64,000 bases of DNA. Origin: Euclidia mi. Lineage: Eukaryota; Arthropoda; Insecta; Lepidoptera; Erebidae. Below, one piece after another: positions 1 through 12,273 of the stretch. A program made the position numbers and the translations under genes. The stretch lies in assembly GCA_944739405.2 (NCBI GenBank), contig OX123186.2:36193551-36257550 (forward strand), written 5' to 3'. Every line of letters starts with the position of its first letter. Positions within the stretch are counted from its first letter, which is position 1. The notes beneath the pieces were generated by a model. It did no database searches, was not told the origin of the DNA, and saw only the letters and a program-made list of their open reading frames with translations.

Positions 1-2619
1 TCAAGACAGTAACAGTATTGTAAATATCGTAAAACATATTTCTTTTTACTCAAAGAAAAGTGTATAAAATCAATTCATTTTCCTTTATAACTAGGTCCTC
101 AATAACAATAAAATCAAAATCTAGACAGAAAACTCAGCATAAAAATCGTGTAAAAGGAACATTTCCGTAAAAGTGAAGTGGGCCTATATTTATAGGCATC
201 TATTGTCGATTTACCTTTTTGTCTTTTTCGAGACCTTTAAAAGGCACGATGGATGTGACAGTACTCCAGTATAATAAAAACGGAATTCCTTCATTAACGC
301 AGAGCAGGGATCTTTAGCCAGAGAGGGATACCGGCTTTCTTAAGGATTCTTCTAACTTAAATCACTTTCAAAGAAGTGCCCTAAAGTTTAATTGTTGGGA
401 GTTTCTTCACTTTACGGATTCTTGACCACGTATAATTTAAACGCTAGATAATTGAATGCTGTGAACGTTTTCCTTTCCCAACGTTTCTTCAGTAATAGTA
501 GGTGAAGTAGTTTATTTATGGAAATTTCAAGTTTGTTGCGCTATTTATGTTGTTGCTATTTGTGATATTTTGCATAGTAGAATTATCGACATTTGTTTAG
601 AGATTACAGCTATAGGGAAAAATAAATGATGAGAATTTTCAAATGTTTAAAACTTATTTATGAATTGGGTATTATTTGACTCGTATCCAGTTATCGTCAT
701 CAGAATATTCTGTAAATTCCAATTGTACCAAAGAGCCACTGCTTCTAAATGAAAATACTCTTCAAACCATTAAATACAAGACTTTATAACTATCAGAAAA
801 AGTAACCTATAAATGCATGCCAACAAAAAGGCTATTAAAAATTATTTTAAACATTAAATGTTCCTTGAATTTCATATATATGAACCAAGGTAATAAATTC
901 ACAGAATACTAACTGATATTATACTAACCTCTACTTATTTCTTCGAGAAATCTCTGTACAAAAATAATATCTATTTATTCCAAGATAAAGTCCTTTGAAG
1001 TGTAATAGAACGTTCTGGAGATCCCACTTTATCCTCCGCAACTGAAAATGGATTTAGTTTGATTTACTAACGTGTGTCGATTTGGTTCCTGCGTTCGACT
1101 AATCTAGATTATTCGAGGATTCATTCAACCTTTTTATTCAAAGCTCTAGAACGATAGGACTAAAGGAAAACTGACTTGTAATTTGTGTTCTTAGGAAATA
1201 AGGAAATATGGCTTGAGCTCATACTTAGGTACCTTAAGATATCACATTGGCAATATTTTAGTAACATTTCTCCCTCATTCTGTTGTTTGACTGTTCGAGG
1301 GTATATGCTAACGCAACATGTTCATATATTTAATATATTGCGTAGTCTATTCAGGATAAGGGTGGGAGTCCAGTGGCAAAGATTTTCGTACATGTTGACA
1401 TCCCAGATTAAATATACGGGTTGGATAATGTGTTATCCTTTGCTCCATTCATGAACTAGGTTTGTATGAAGATGTTCCTGGTATGAATTTCAATTCCGAT
1501 ATTGCTTTATTGGTTTCCATTTTAATATCTAATTTAGGAATATGAATTATTAATACTTTTGTTTTTAGACCACAGAAAATAAAATAAGTTTTGTCTTCTA
1601 TTTAACCTATTCGGTTAAACCACGAAGAACTTTTGTCTGAAGCAAACGTAAATTATAATTACTACAATTCAATATGTTTAGAGGCATATGCATGCCTCTT
1701 ATTTATAAAAATAATGTCTGACAACTATTTTTCAATGTGTCTGCTAAACACCATTAAATTGTATCTATGCAGTAAGTAGAGCCTACATAATAGCTGCCTT
1801 CCATATTCAGCTTTCAACTGAAAGCCCTAAGCAAATAACCTGCCAATATTTAAACACAATGCAAGTCAGTATTGACAGTAATTGCAATTGAATTTCGCAG
1901 AACAATCCACGTAATCAAGCTGTTCAGTCCAGTACTTAACACAACATTCTTTGTCATTACCACGGCCTAATCACAGAGAATAATTGTGAACAACGAGCAA
2001 AGCAATTCGTTTGTAACCCAGTACCGCCCCTAAATAGAACCAAAACACGCGATATCTCAATACCATTTCACTCCTGAATGTGATGATTAATCGAAAAACG
2101 GCCGCGTACTTTTTGTATTCTAATTGGTAGGTCGGTCGACCCAACAAATTACTTTTTCATAATATACAAAAGATCCATTATCCACTCAAATTAGTTCCCA
2201 AAGGAAATCATTAATATTAATCAATGTTTCAAAGGCTTTCTAAGCGTAAAATATCGGATCAAAACGCTCACGATAGAATGGCGCGATTATAAGTTATTTG
2301 CTTGATATTCATTTTTTTATAAAATTGTTAAATATCAATCAATATAAGTATATAAAACTCTTTCGTTATTGATTGACTGACAGTCAAGGCACGGCTGAAT
2401 CTTTCGCTCCTTGGGAAGTGTAAGAGGATTTTTGGAAATTCTCTTCCTAAGGGGATCAATAGGTCCCATGCGGGTGAAACTGCGGGCGAAGTCTCTATAC
2501 ATTTTCTGAATAGAAAAAAAATAAGTTAATCAAATATCAATTTCAATGTGCCGTGTTCTGTAATATACTTTCAAACCAAATAAATAAATATACTTTCAAA
2601 ATATAAACAGTTGATGTGT
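1..2619. other. AT-rich stretch, no gene seen
   Basis: I see no coding region, RNA gene or recognisable transposon here. The 89-codon frame at 1185-1454 has no family motif. Near 2465-2500 the words gcgggtgaaactgcgggcga faintly resemble the GC-rich end of lepidopteran Helitrons, but no CTAG terminus follows. A 13-base word, atatactttcaaa, occurs twice at 2562-2600. Confidence 0.6.
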
Positions 2620-2749
2620 GATGTGCCCGGTAACGACAATAGGCTCGCCCCCTATTTCGTGGGACCTAAAAATTCACGGTGAAATGTGGGTGTAATATTA
2701 CACCTCTGCCTACCCCTTCGGGTATAAAGGCGTGAGTCTATAAAAAAAA
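2620..2749 (+). mobile_element. 5'-truncated SINE tail (family 1, RTE-type 3' end)
   Basis: The block runs from atgtgcccggtaacgacaat through aataggctcgccccc to cctaccccttcgggtataaa and ggcgtgagtctat, then an A-rich tail. The same modules in the same order occur at 17545, 24185, 42665, 50420 and 57620. The tRNA-like head with promoter boxes is missing, so this is a 5'-truncated copy. The last 35 bases match the 3' end of the RTE-type LINE at 43274, whose reverse transcriptase probably mobilised it (inference). Confidence 0.8.
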
Positions 2750-3338
2750 GTAAGACCGCTTTCAGCAACATTGTAAAAATAATCAGTCAACTGGTGGGAT
2801 TGTGATGTAAATGTGTCTACCTCGTCACTACCAAGCACCGAGTGTTGAAGCTTCAATCTGCGTGAGACAATGTAACAGACTGATGATCAAACGTTCATGT
2901 CTGTGTTCATTGTAACCTTTTGTAAAACTTGGGACGTGAATTCATCAGAGAGGTTTACTGTGTGAGCGTTTTCTTTCGAAAAGTCTAAATACATGCTTTC
3001 TGGTTCTACATAGCAAACGCAAATAAAAATTAGCTATAGAATATTTTAAGCCTAATCTGCACATACAATATTCTTGCGTTATTGACTGACATATAATTAA
3101 CAGCCAAACCTATTGGACGCAAGAAGCTGAAATTGGACATGTAGGTATGTTATTTTGGGACCGTAGAATTCTTACGGAGGATTCCCCGACATTACCATGG
3201 GATCAGGCAGAAACGAATTATTTGCAGCCGTAAATGCAGGCATCGACGTCATCGACAGTTAATTACATTTTAGTTCACCTGCCTAGTGCAAATAAAATGT
3301 CAATCATATTTTTTACAGGAGTCTGTTCATTCTCATCT
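2750..3338. other. no feature seen
   Basis: AT-rich sequence between a SINE tail and a MITE. No motif, repeat or coding signal is supported. Confidence 0.5.
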
Positions 3339-3341
3339 AAC

Positions 3342-4250
3342 GGCCTGGCCACGGACAATTCGCCCCAGCGAAAATTCGCGCGACGCGACCGGCGACGCGA
3401 CTTGCGACTGAATCAAATGTATAGAAATGTTCTAAGCATGCCACGTGCAGCGGCGACCGGCGACGCGACCGGCGAATAGCACCGAGCGGTACAGCGGCGT
3501 GTCGCGCGACCAAAACAAACGTATGAATTAGTACGGCGCACGCCACGGCGTCGAGCGGTAGTCGCGGCGACTAGCGCCGGAGCAGAGTCAGTATAAAATT
3601 TTTAGTTTATTTCTCCGCGAGCATGATATTATTCTTAGAATTTTTAGTTAGGCTAGCTATTTGGAACGTCTGGATGTTATCTATATCTACATAAATGTAT
3701 ACAGTATAAATAAAGTTGAAGTGTCTGTCTGTGATTTCAAAATACCTAAGTAAGTTTTTAGAAGTGCATATACCTAGTTAGTTAGATCACACTTACCTAC
3801 ATAAGCTTTTCCGTATTTTAACTCAAAACTCGAGTTACAATACCTACAAGCGTCGGCTCAGTACGCATTCAGTAGGTACCTACAGAATGTATACCGAGGC
3901 GCCTTGAGTTTGGTATGCAGTAGGTTAAGTGGGTACCGAGTCTGACGCTCGTAGGTATAAATCGCGTTCCAAACGTTTGTATAAAGATAAAATACAGTGC
4001 CTATAGTTGTCAATACCGTGGTTAGGTACACAATATCAAGTCTGCCTCTGTGATCTTGCGGTAGTGTAAGCGGATCATGAGGTCTCGGGTTCGATTGCCG
4101 GGTTGAAACAAATGTGATATTGCCACCAAACTGGTCTACACTGGTCGCGACGGCGAACGCGTGTGCCCGTGGCATGTTTTTCGCGTCGCGCGAATTGTCG
4201 CGTCGCCAGTCGTGTCGCAGGTCGCGTCGCCGGTCCCCGTGGCCAAGCCG
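3342..4250. mobile_element. PIF/Harbinger-like MITE with TAA target duplication
   Basis: The left end reads cggcctggccacggac and the right end, reverse-complemented, reads cggcttggccacgggg, so the termini are inverted repeats. Both outer sides carry taa (3339-3341 and 4251-4253); a 3-bp TWA target duplication is the known signature of PIF/Harbinger transposons. Length is 909 bp. Both ends are dense in gcgacgcgac words, the middle is AT-rich, and no transposase frame is present, so the element is non-autonomous. Frames at 3234-3546 and 4075-4299 are by-products of its GC-rich ends. A second, right-truncated copy lies at 24389-24925. Superfamily assignment rests on the TSD and TIR only. Confidence 0.72.
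4040..4106 (+). mobile_element. SINE head fragment inside the MITE
   Basis: The segment reads gtctgcctctgtgatcttgc, then gcggtagtgtaagcgg, atcatgaggtctcggg and ttcgattgccggg. It matches the tRNA-like head of the SINE at 63248, including a B-box-like ggttcgattgc. It sits inside the Harbinger-like MITE and is absent from the matching part of the truncated copy at 24389, so it was probably inserted later. Only the head remains. Confidence 0.55.
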
Positions 4251-4253
4251 TAA

Positions 4254-6378
4254 GGCTAACTCTCATCTGTCCTAAAGCTCCTAAAACATTGTTACACATT
4301 ATTCAAAAGAGAAATAACGGAGACCATAAAACACCACTCGACACAATAATCGAGGTAAAAGCCTCAACTTCACAGCCAACAAATACAACATGGCTACTTT
4401 TAAGTACGGTATCACACTTTATAAACCATTAGGCACATTTTATTTCAACAGATAAAAGGATCGCTAAAATATGGCACCTGATAATGGAATCTGATTTGAA
4501 CGGTGCCCTTTCAAGCGTGAAAGACTTAATTTCCTGATAACGCCGATCTAATTGAAAAATCTGAGGGCAATATCGAAAATGATGTGGGCTTGATTTACGT
4601 ACTTTGGACGACATATAAAAACTTTTTTGCTTAAACTTTTTTGTTATGTTAATAAGTTCCCTCCTTCGTAGCTTAATGTTTTCTTTGATATAATATTACA
4701 ATAATTTATTTTTACAGTTTATTACCCTTAAAATTATTATACTTGTAAATGGTGGATTCAATAATTGTACCTAAAAACTATTCATTTTAATATACCGACT
4801 GAGCTTAAAATAACTTATACTAATAACTTCCAATTCCAAAAAGATAAAATAATAGTTCCTAGTTTCTAAAGTCCCAAGTAATAGTGTCTGCATCAAGCAT
4901 ATTAAGTTACTCAATATTCACAGGTAAGCTATTGGACTTTGTGAGCCAAGAATCGGTTCTTCAACTGGACGGTTATCTAAAAACACATTTATAGTAGCAA
5001 TAGTATTTTAAAACGATAATACAAATATTTTTCTGGTTTCATTTTAATTCAAAATATAAAGGGCTATGATTTACTTTATCTATAATTGATTCAGAAACAG
5101 CATAAACCAACTCGAATACGTATCAAACGTAAACATTTCACAAAACCTTTACAAAGCGACGACATTGTATGTTGATTAATTAAGAGAGCCATTCGCCCTA
5201 TAATTCACATCAGTAATTGCCCTTCATAATGAGCCCTACATTCACGCAAGCCAAAACAAGCAAGTATATAAATGAGGTCTATTAGTGAGAGTATTAAGTG
5301 GATCGAAGGTATACAGCAACCGCAATACCGAATCACCTACTATAAATTAGTCGAAAGAATTTATTACGGATAAATTTATCGTCGCTTGCGCAGGTAAGAA
5401 TTAGTAATGCTGGTTGAATTAATTTCACATAATATGTTGATATGTTGGACCATCCCCGCATGAAGAAATCTTGGCAAAATTATTAGATTGCAATCTTGTG
5501 AAGCGTCTATTTTTCTTATATGCTTGGAGCGCTTCCAGATGTTTTCAATTTGGAAGTTTACGAAGTAAGATTTAAGATGTATGTTCAATACTTAAACGAA
5601 GATGCATTTGTATGACTAGTCTGCAACTATGTTCGGGTGAAATTATTTATGTTATATTTAAAAGCTACTTTTTTATTTCAAAAACTCAATTTAAACCTTT
5701 TTTAACAAACGGACAACATAAATAAAATAACTGCGACGGCAACATACTAGGTACCTATTAAAATATTTTAGCACTAGTGTTTAATGGCCTCAAATAAAAT
5801 GTATTCTTGCAGTAAACAAGGAAAAAGCAACAAACATAAGTACTACTGATAAGTAAAACATCAGAACCTAGCCATTAAAATGCAGTCAGTTTGCAAACTT
5901 TGTATCCAAAACAAGAAAGCAACGAAAAGTCAGAATAATACACAGTCTTCAAGTTAAAGTCCTTACAAAATAAACAACGTGGCTTTATCATTCTAGTTGT
6001 ACCATAAATAAATGCATACAAAGGAACATAAATTGAGCAATGCACTGGCGTGTAACTTTACGACAATTTGGATTACTATGCAGTAGAAATTCAAATCATT
6101 GTGGAGAATGGCGGTAGGTAGGTAATAACTAGACGGTGAGAACCCCAACGCTAACGCGGTCATACGTCATCCGTACCGCTATCATGGTTCCGCAGCGGCG
6201 TGTTTGCCGACGGAATCCTAGTACCTAGCAAGTTTATCCCAAGACTGATATAGTGGCCGGACTTCTGATCGTTAGCATCTACAAGTTTCAGCGCTAATGA
6301 AAACTAAATGAAACGTTAACGAGGACTGGTATAGTGAAAGAACTTTAACCTATTTTGGTGTAGCGTAGAGGTTATCTA
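4254..6378. other. AT-rich stretch, no gene seen
   Basis: No supported feature. Short open frames at 4429-4614 and 5376-5588 lack motifs and have the base composition of their surroundings. Confidence 0.55.
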
Positions 6379-6382
6379 TTAA

Positions 6383-7441
6383 CCGCTTGACCGCTCACGT
6401 TATAAACAAAATGTCGCGCCGCCGCTCGCCAGATGGGCGCGCTAACATAAACATTTATTGTTGATAAGTCGGTAACATGAGTAAGTTGAAGTGATGTTTT
6501 TCTTCAACCTTATAAATGACTCTTTCAAGTCATATGAATTCTTTGTTGATAATTACTTTCAAATTTATTATACTTAGCAGCGAACATTGACTATCGTTGA
6601 AAAAAGCAGTTTGTGTATTTTAAACAGGATTATTTTAAAAAGTAAATCGATGACATACATATTTTATGAGTTTTAACTGTAGAGGGATTCTATCTACACC
6701 GAATTAAATAAAAAAAAACATGTATCATAGTATAAAAATATTTAATTACACGCATACGATAAGCACGTAATTACTTAGCAGCGAACATTGGCTATCGTTG
6801 AAAAAAACACTTTGTGTATTTTAAACAGGATTATTTTAAAAAGTAAATCGATGACATACATGTTTTATGAGTTTTAACTGTAGAGGGATTCTATCTGCAC
6901 CGAATTAAATAAACAAAACATGTATCATAGTATAAGAATATTTAATTACACGCATACGATAAGCACGTAATTACTTAGCAGCGAACATTGACTATCGTTG
7001 ACAAAAACACTTTGTGTATTCTAAACAGGATTATTTTAAAAAGTAAATCGATGACATACATATTATATGAGTTTTAACTGTAGAAGGATTCTATCTACAC
7101 CGTATTAAATAAAAAAAACATGTATCATAGTATAAAAATATTTAATTACACGCATACGATAAGCACGTAATCACGGAGCGCGCGAAACAAAGAGTGGCAT
7201 TTGACATTATTTTTTCGTTCCGGGTTAACGATTTTTAGACTCGCTTCGTATTTTTAGCATGAAGAAATGTTCAATGATTTGAATAGAACAGAGAAAAATA
7301 ATTTAAAACATTACGTAATAGAAAGAAACAGTAAATTCAGACCAAGTATAGCGCTGTAACCAAAAAGGGAAAATAGTCACTTGTGCGCGGTCTACGGCAT
7401 TTCGAAAAAGGGAGGATAGTCACTTGTGCGCGGTCAAGCGG
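6383..7441. mobile_element. piggyBac-like MITE (TTAA-flanked) with internal satellite
   Basis: The left end is ttaaccgcttgaccgctcac (from 6379) and the reverse complement of the right end is ttaaccgcttgaccgcgcac (to 7445), 19 of 20 bases identical including the TTAA on each side. TTAA target duplication is the hallmark of piggyBac-type insertion. Length is 1059 bp. The right end has a 19-bp direct repeat ending in cacttgtgcgcggtc at 7374-7392 and 7417-7435. The centre is three near-identical 200-bp tandem units. No transposase frame is present. The first base beyond the TTAA differs from the CCC usual in piggyBac itself, so the superfamily is provisional. Confidence 0.7.
6572..7171. repeat. 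three 200-bp tandem repeats inside the MITE
   Basis: Units begin with acttagcagcgaacattg at 6572, 6773 and 6973, giving periods of 201 and 200 bp, and end near 7171. Each runs through aacaggattattttaaaaag and aattacacgcatacgataag. Differences between units are single bases and short A-run length changes, so the array is young or kept uniform. Confidence 0.92.
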
Positions 7442-7445
7442 TTAA

Positions 7446-8010
7446 GCTGTGCAACTACATATATTGTGATGAAGCTCTAATGAATTGTTTTGTAATATAA
7501 TAGCCGTAGTCCTTTCGTATCATTATTTTACACGGTTTGGGTATAATTTTTTTAAACTTTGCTCCTCAGACACGTAGAAGACAGGTGCACCAAAATATTT
7601 TTCTCCTTTCTCTATCTGTGTTTTATAGGTTACAAATAAAAAAAATTCAATTAACTATAAGTTTTACACAAAACAATAATTTTTTTTCTTCGGTTTATTC
7701 GTTTATATCATGAAAAATAAGCGAATGTAGTAATTATATTAAGATATTTAGAATACATCATTAACTCTTCAAGTTAATTGCCATTGGCATTAAGTCCGTC
7801 TATGTACATGATTTTTATTGTGCAAAACGTTTAATAATAACAATTCTAATAATAACGCTTGAAATACAGTGAGTCTTAGGAAGGTTATTATTTACAAATC
7901 GAGTTAGTAAGTGGCATTATTGTCGAAACTTCCTATAGTGATTATAAACGCCAAAAACTAAAGAAAGTATTTTGTTGAAACTTTGCAGTAATATAAATGC
8001 CCTTTGTCAC
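7446..8010. other. no feature seen
   Basis: AT-rich spacer between two inverted-repeat elements; nothing supported. Confidence 0.5.
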
Positions 8011-8015
8011 CGTAA

Positions 8016-8780
8016 GAGCGCTTGTACACGTTAAGAAAATTTACCGTGTCTGCGGCAGACAAGACAAATTCTTCGTGTACACGACAAGAATGTTATCTGT
8101 TCTACACACGAAAACTTTCGTGTCTTCCGCAGACAAGACCAATCGGAACAAAAAAATCTTGTCGTGTACACACACGACAAGATGTTCTTCGTGCAGTCGT
8201 CAGTCGGGCGTAGGGTGCGCAAGTAATAACAAGTCTGATAATCATTTTCGTTCATTTATAAAAATGTTAACTACAAAGCAAAAAAGAATGATAAATGCAT
8301 ATTATTATTATAACAAAATGAAAAAGGAAACAGAAAACAAGAGACTTTACTGGGTTCATCCAATTATTCAAGAGAAAACTGAGTTTGGTGGGTTCATTAC
8401 CCTTTACCTTCTCATGCGACAACATGAGGAAAAATTTGTGGCTTATTTTCGCATGAAAATAAGTTGTTGAAGTTTTGTCCCACAATACCGGTTGTCCCTC
8501 TACTAAAGTTATAAGTAACTCATCAGCCATTTTATACTCTACGCTGCAATACACATCCACACCAGACGCACAACAAAAACTACCCACAGATCACTACTTA
8601 CCTGGCTGTGTGAACCCTACTACTCCTCCCCCCACCGCTCCGGAACAACGTTCGCCGCGTCGTGTCTTGGGCAGACAAGATTTTTTTCGTGCACCGCTGC
8701 GAGCAGTGTACACAGTTCTTTTCTAGTTACGATACGAATTCCCGATAGGCCCGGCTTATTTTCTTACCGTGTACAAGCGC
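8016..8780. mobile_element. MITE-like element with terminal inverted repeats
   Basis: Left end gagcgcttgtacacgttaag pairs with the reverse complement of the right end, gcgcttgtacacggtaag, and the similarity continues through aaaat. The flanks carry cgtaa on both sides (8011-8015 and 8781-8785), a possible 5-bp target duplication that could be longer. Inside, variants of gtgtacacgacaag and gtctgcggcagacaag recur in both orientations and would fold extensively. The 157-codon frame at 7997-8470 crosses the left end and has no domain, so I do not treat it as a gene. Superfamily unknown. Confidence 0.6.
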
Positions 8781-10479
8781 CGTAACCGATACTAATACAG
8801 TTGGAGCGGCAGGCAGAAGCTAGTTAAAAATAAAAAAAATCGGGCAAGTGCAAGTCTTCAGTTTTTATAAGCGAACTTGTGTTCATACTATCAATCAAAT
8901 TATTGTTATTTTCTATGGCAAATAAGAATCATTGGATTGCTATGAATGCAGTAATATGTTATTGCATCTATAGCAGAAATGTTTTCTTCTTCAAATGTCC
9001 CATGGCGCACATTGCGGTGTATCATGTTTTGTCTTTATATTTGGATACAGAAATATAAAGTCTCTTCTTATCAGAAAATTGTTATGTTTTTCTCAGTATG
9101 ACATGAAAGTATTTTAAATATTTTATCATTTCCGTATTTATAAGAACTCGATATGTTTTCAATTTGTTTTCAAAGAAATTATGTAGTGCTTCATATAAAC
9201 TGAGGCCATTACTGACTAGTTGTCTAAGAGGTGTTTCAATCAATGCTCACAGTATGCATTTTTACAAGGTTTGATAGCTGTGCAGCAGTCTCGACCAACT
9301 GTATATTGCATTTTGCTAGCGATGCGACAATTAGGCGCGCGTCTTTTACATGCTTAACGTAGATTTCTTTATGAAAATAATAATGCAGACACCTGAGTGC
9401 GAACCGACACAACATAATATGGACCTTAGACAAGTTTGTACCAACCGTACAAACTAACTATTTTGTGCAAGTAACGAATTGAATCCTCCATAAGCTCTTC
9501 CTCTACAACAGTCAAATATATAACAAAAATATAAAAATAAATACAAAAACTAAATAAATAATAAAAAATTTACAAGCGGGCACTACAAATCAAAGAAGCC
9601 GGTTATAGCTACATTGGAGATATCTCTTATTGTTGTGCAACTCGTGTCTAAGATTTTAATATCAAAATAGATGGAGTAGTTGGCAAATTCGTAGATAGAA
9701 ATACATATACACCATTACAAATTTAAACATTTGAATCATGCAGTTTCAGAAGATAAATTAATGATTTTTTAGGGTTCCGTACCTAAAAGGTAAAAAACGG
9801 GACCCTATTACTAAGCCTCCGCTATGTCTGTCTGTGTGTCTGTCACCAGGCTGTATCTCATTAACCGTGATAGATAGAAAGCTGAAATGCTTTCACAAAT
9901 TATGTATTTTTGTGGCCGCTATAACAACAAATACTAAAATAAAAAGAATGATAATATTATGGGGGGATCCCATACAATAAACGTGTTTTTTTTCGTATTT
10001 TTTGCTCAATATTACTAACGGTAACAGATAGACGCTTAAAGTTTTCACAGAATATGTAGTTGTATATCACCTTTCAAAATAAATAATTAAATAAAAATAA
10101 AGTAAAGATTAAAGGGGGGCTCCCATACAACAAACGTAATTTTGAAGCATTTGTTTTCTCGATCTTAATAAAGTGATCGTAACTTTTAAAAAATTAAGTA
10201 TAAATACAACAAACATGATTTTCTTTTATAGATTATGGTACGGAACCCTTCGTGCGCGAGTCCGACTCGCACTTGGCTAATTTTTAGGGTTCCGTACCTC
10301 GAAATGAAAAAACGGAACCCTTATAGGATCACTTTGTTGTCCGTCCGTCTGTCAAGACCCTTTTTCTCGGAAACGCTTGGAGGTATCAAACCAAAATTTA
10401 TATCGAACATTTAAGTCTATTGTGCTTTGAAGCTGTGAAAAAATCAAACTTCTAAGCCAACGCAATCAAAAAATACAAC

Positions 10480-11632
10480 CGTGAATGCTACAAATTGCCG
10501 CAAATTTACGAAACTCGCAAGGAAATCAAAACCTACAGGGTATTTCCCGTGAACTCACAAACTTTAAATTTGGTAAGAAGCAATTTCTTATAGCACAGAT
10601 CAAGGAAAAATTACGAAAACAGTAAATTTTTTGTTACATCATATAAAAATAAGCTTTATTCATTTTAAAGTTACTATCCCTTTCCTCATGAACGCGTTAG
10701 GTTATTGAATTGAAATTCATATCAAATGCTCAAGTCTATAACACCGTTTAGCTGTAACAAAATGAAACTTCCCTGTCAACGCCATCAAAAGAAACAGCAA
10801 TATAAGCCGCATATTTTCAAACTCGCAATTACTCGCAAGGGAATCAAAACCTACAAGGTACTTCCCGTGAACTCAGAATCCTAAAATTTGGTACGAACCA
10901 ATGTATTATAGCACAAATAAAGGAAATATTGCAAAAACAGTAATTTTTTAGTTAAATCATATTAAAAAATGTCTTCAAAATCAAACTTCCATCTCAACGC
11001 AATAAAAAATACAGCAATTTTACTATATTTTCAAACTCGCAACTACTCGCAAGGGAATCAAAACCTACAGGGTACTTCCCGTGAATTCAGAATCTTAAAA
11101 TTTGGTACGAACCAATGTACTATAGCACAAATAAGGGAAAAATTGCGAAAACAGTAAATTTTTAGTTACATCATAAAAAAAATTCTTATTAATTTTAAAG
11201 TTACTACCCCTTTCTTCATGAATGCGTTAAGTTATTAAATTGAAATTCATATCAAATACTCGGGTCTATAATACTTTTAAGCTTTAACAAAATCAAAGTT
11301 CTATCTCAACGCAATTAAAAGAAACAGCAATTTTACTATATTTTCAAACTCGCAACTACTCGCAAGGGAATCAAAGCCTACAGGGTACTTCCCGTGAACT
11401 CATTATCTTGAAATTTGTAAACGTTTTGTTGTTGACGTAAATTTGGTACGAAGCAACGTCTTTTAGTATAGATAAAGGAAAAATTGCAAAAAACCGTAAA
11501 TGTTTAGTTATATAATAAAAATATTTTTAATAATTTAAAAGTTACTATCCCTTTTATCATGAACCCGTAGAGGTAGAAAATTGAAATTCATAACAAATGC
11601 TCAAGTCAAAGCTAAAGGGTTATTCCAATCGA
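10480..11632 (+). repeat. four irregular tandem units in the longer copy
   Basis: The landmark acctacagggtacttcccg (with small variants) falls at 10531, 10849, 11063 and 11376, giving spacings of 318, 214 and 313 bp. Each unit also carries caaactcgcaactactcgca upstream and aaatttggtacgaa plus a purine-rich stretch downstream. The short unit lacks about 100 bases around the aaagttactatccctttc segment. The 62-codon frame at 10969-11157 is a by-product of the array. Confidence 0.85.
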
Positions 11633-12273
11633 TTTTTTTTTTTTGATGTCTGGTTAGAAAATCCTCATGGAGTCCCTGGGGAAAGGGCGAAGGGGACTGT
11701 CAGACTCTTACTGACTAAAAACCAACCCGTGTTCCTCATGTACCCGTGTGTCGCAGGTTCGGGTATCGCCGAAGCATTTGTCGCTACCCCCCGACGGGTA
11801 TTGGCCCGCCAGATGGTCAGGCGGGCCCCGAACAAAACCCCCTTGGTGGCGGATGAAGGTGTTAGGCTCTGCAGCCAAAACACCCAGCGGCCGCAGAGGA
11901 TGGGAGGACGGCAACCTGACAACACAGTATCTCCTCTTCCCCTGCGGCCCCACTGCAACGCAACCAATGGTGCGCCCCCATTTAGTTGCGGGAAGTAGGG
12001 CGCCTGGCGGTTGCCAGGCGCCCTACTACAACACCTCCACCTACCACACCACTACAACACCGATACGCCTCTCCTCCCGCGACCGCGCCCGAGTGTGAGA
12101 AACAGACAGAACTGTCCGCCGCACCCGCACCTTCGCATCCTGCGCAGGCCCCTCCAAGCTCACGCGGAGCGTCCACTCTCGGGATCTCTCTTAGCTTCAC
12201 CGCGGGTGTCCAACAGTTACTGAGGCCCCCACCACGACAAGGTGGAGATCCCACGGGGGGGTATCCAGTCAAT
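11633..12273 (-). mobile_element. GC-rich poly-A retroposon nested in the repeat element
   Basis: Read on the minus strand this 640-bp GC-rich insert ends in 12 A residues (plus-strand T run 11633-11644). Possible target duplications flank it: tattccaatcgat at 11621 and tatccagtcaat at 12262. Near the tail the minus strand contains cagtaagagtctgacagtcc and cgggtacatgaggaacacgg, a style I associate with the 3' ends of lepidopteran R1-like retroposons (recollection, not search). It interrupts the fourth tandem unit. The overlapping frames of 100-133 codons on both strands reflect few stop codons in GC-rich DNA and show no domain. Confidence 0.65.
11995..12026. repeat. perfect 14-bp hairpin with GGTT loop
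   Basis: gtagggcgcctggc, ggtt, gccaggcgccctac: two perfectly complementary 14-bp arms and a 4-base loop, in the middle of the GC-rich retroposon. Confidence 0.95.

Noticed and set aside
6572..7171. CRISPR-like or regulatory array
   Set aside because: Units are contiguous 200-bp repeats without unique spacers, in eukaryotic-type DNA inside a MITE.
7997..8470. 157-codon frame
   Set aside because: It runs across the left end of an inverted-repeat element, is made of recurring folded words and has a low-complexity composition with no motif.
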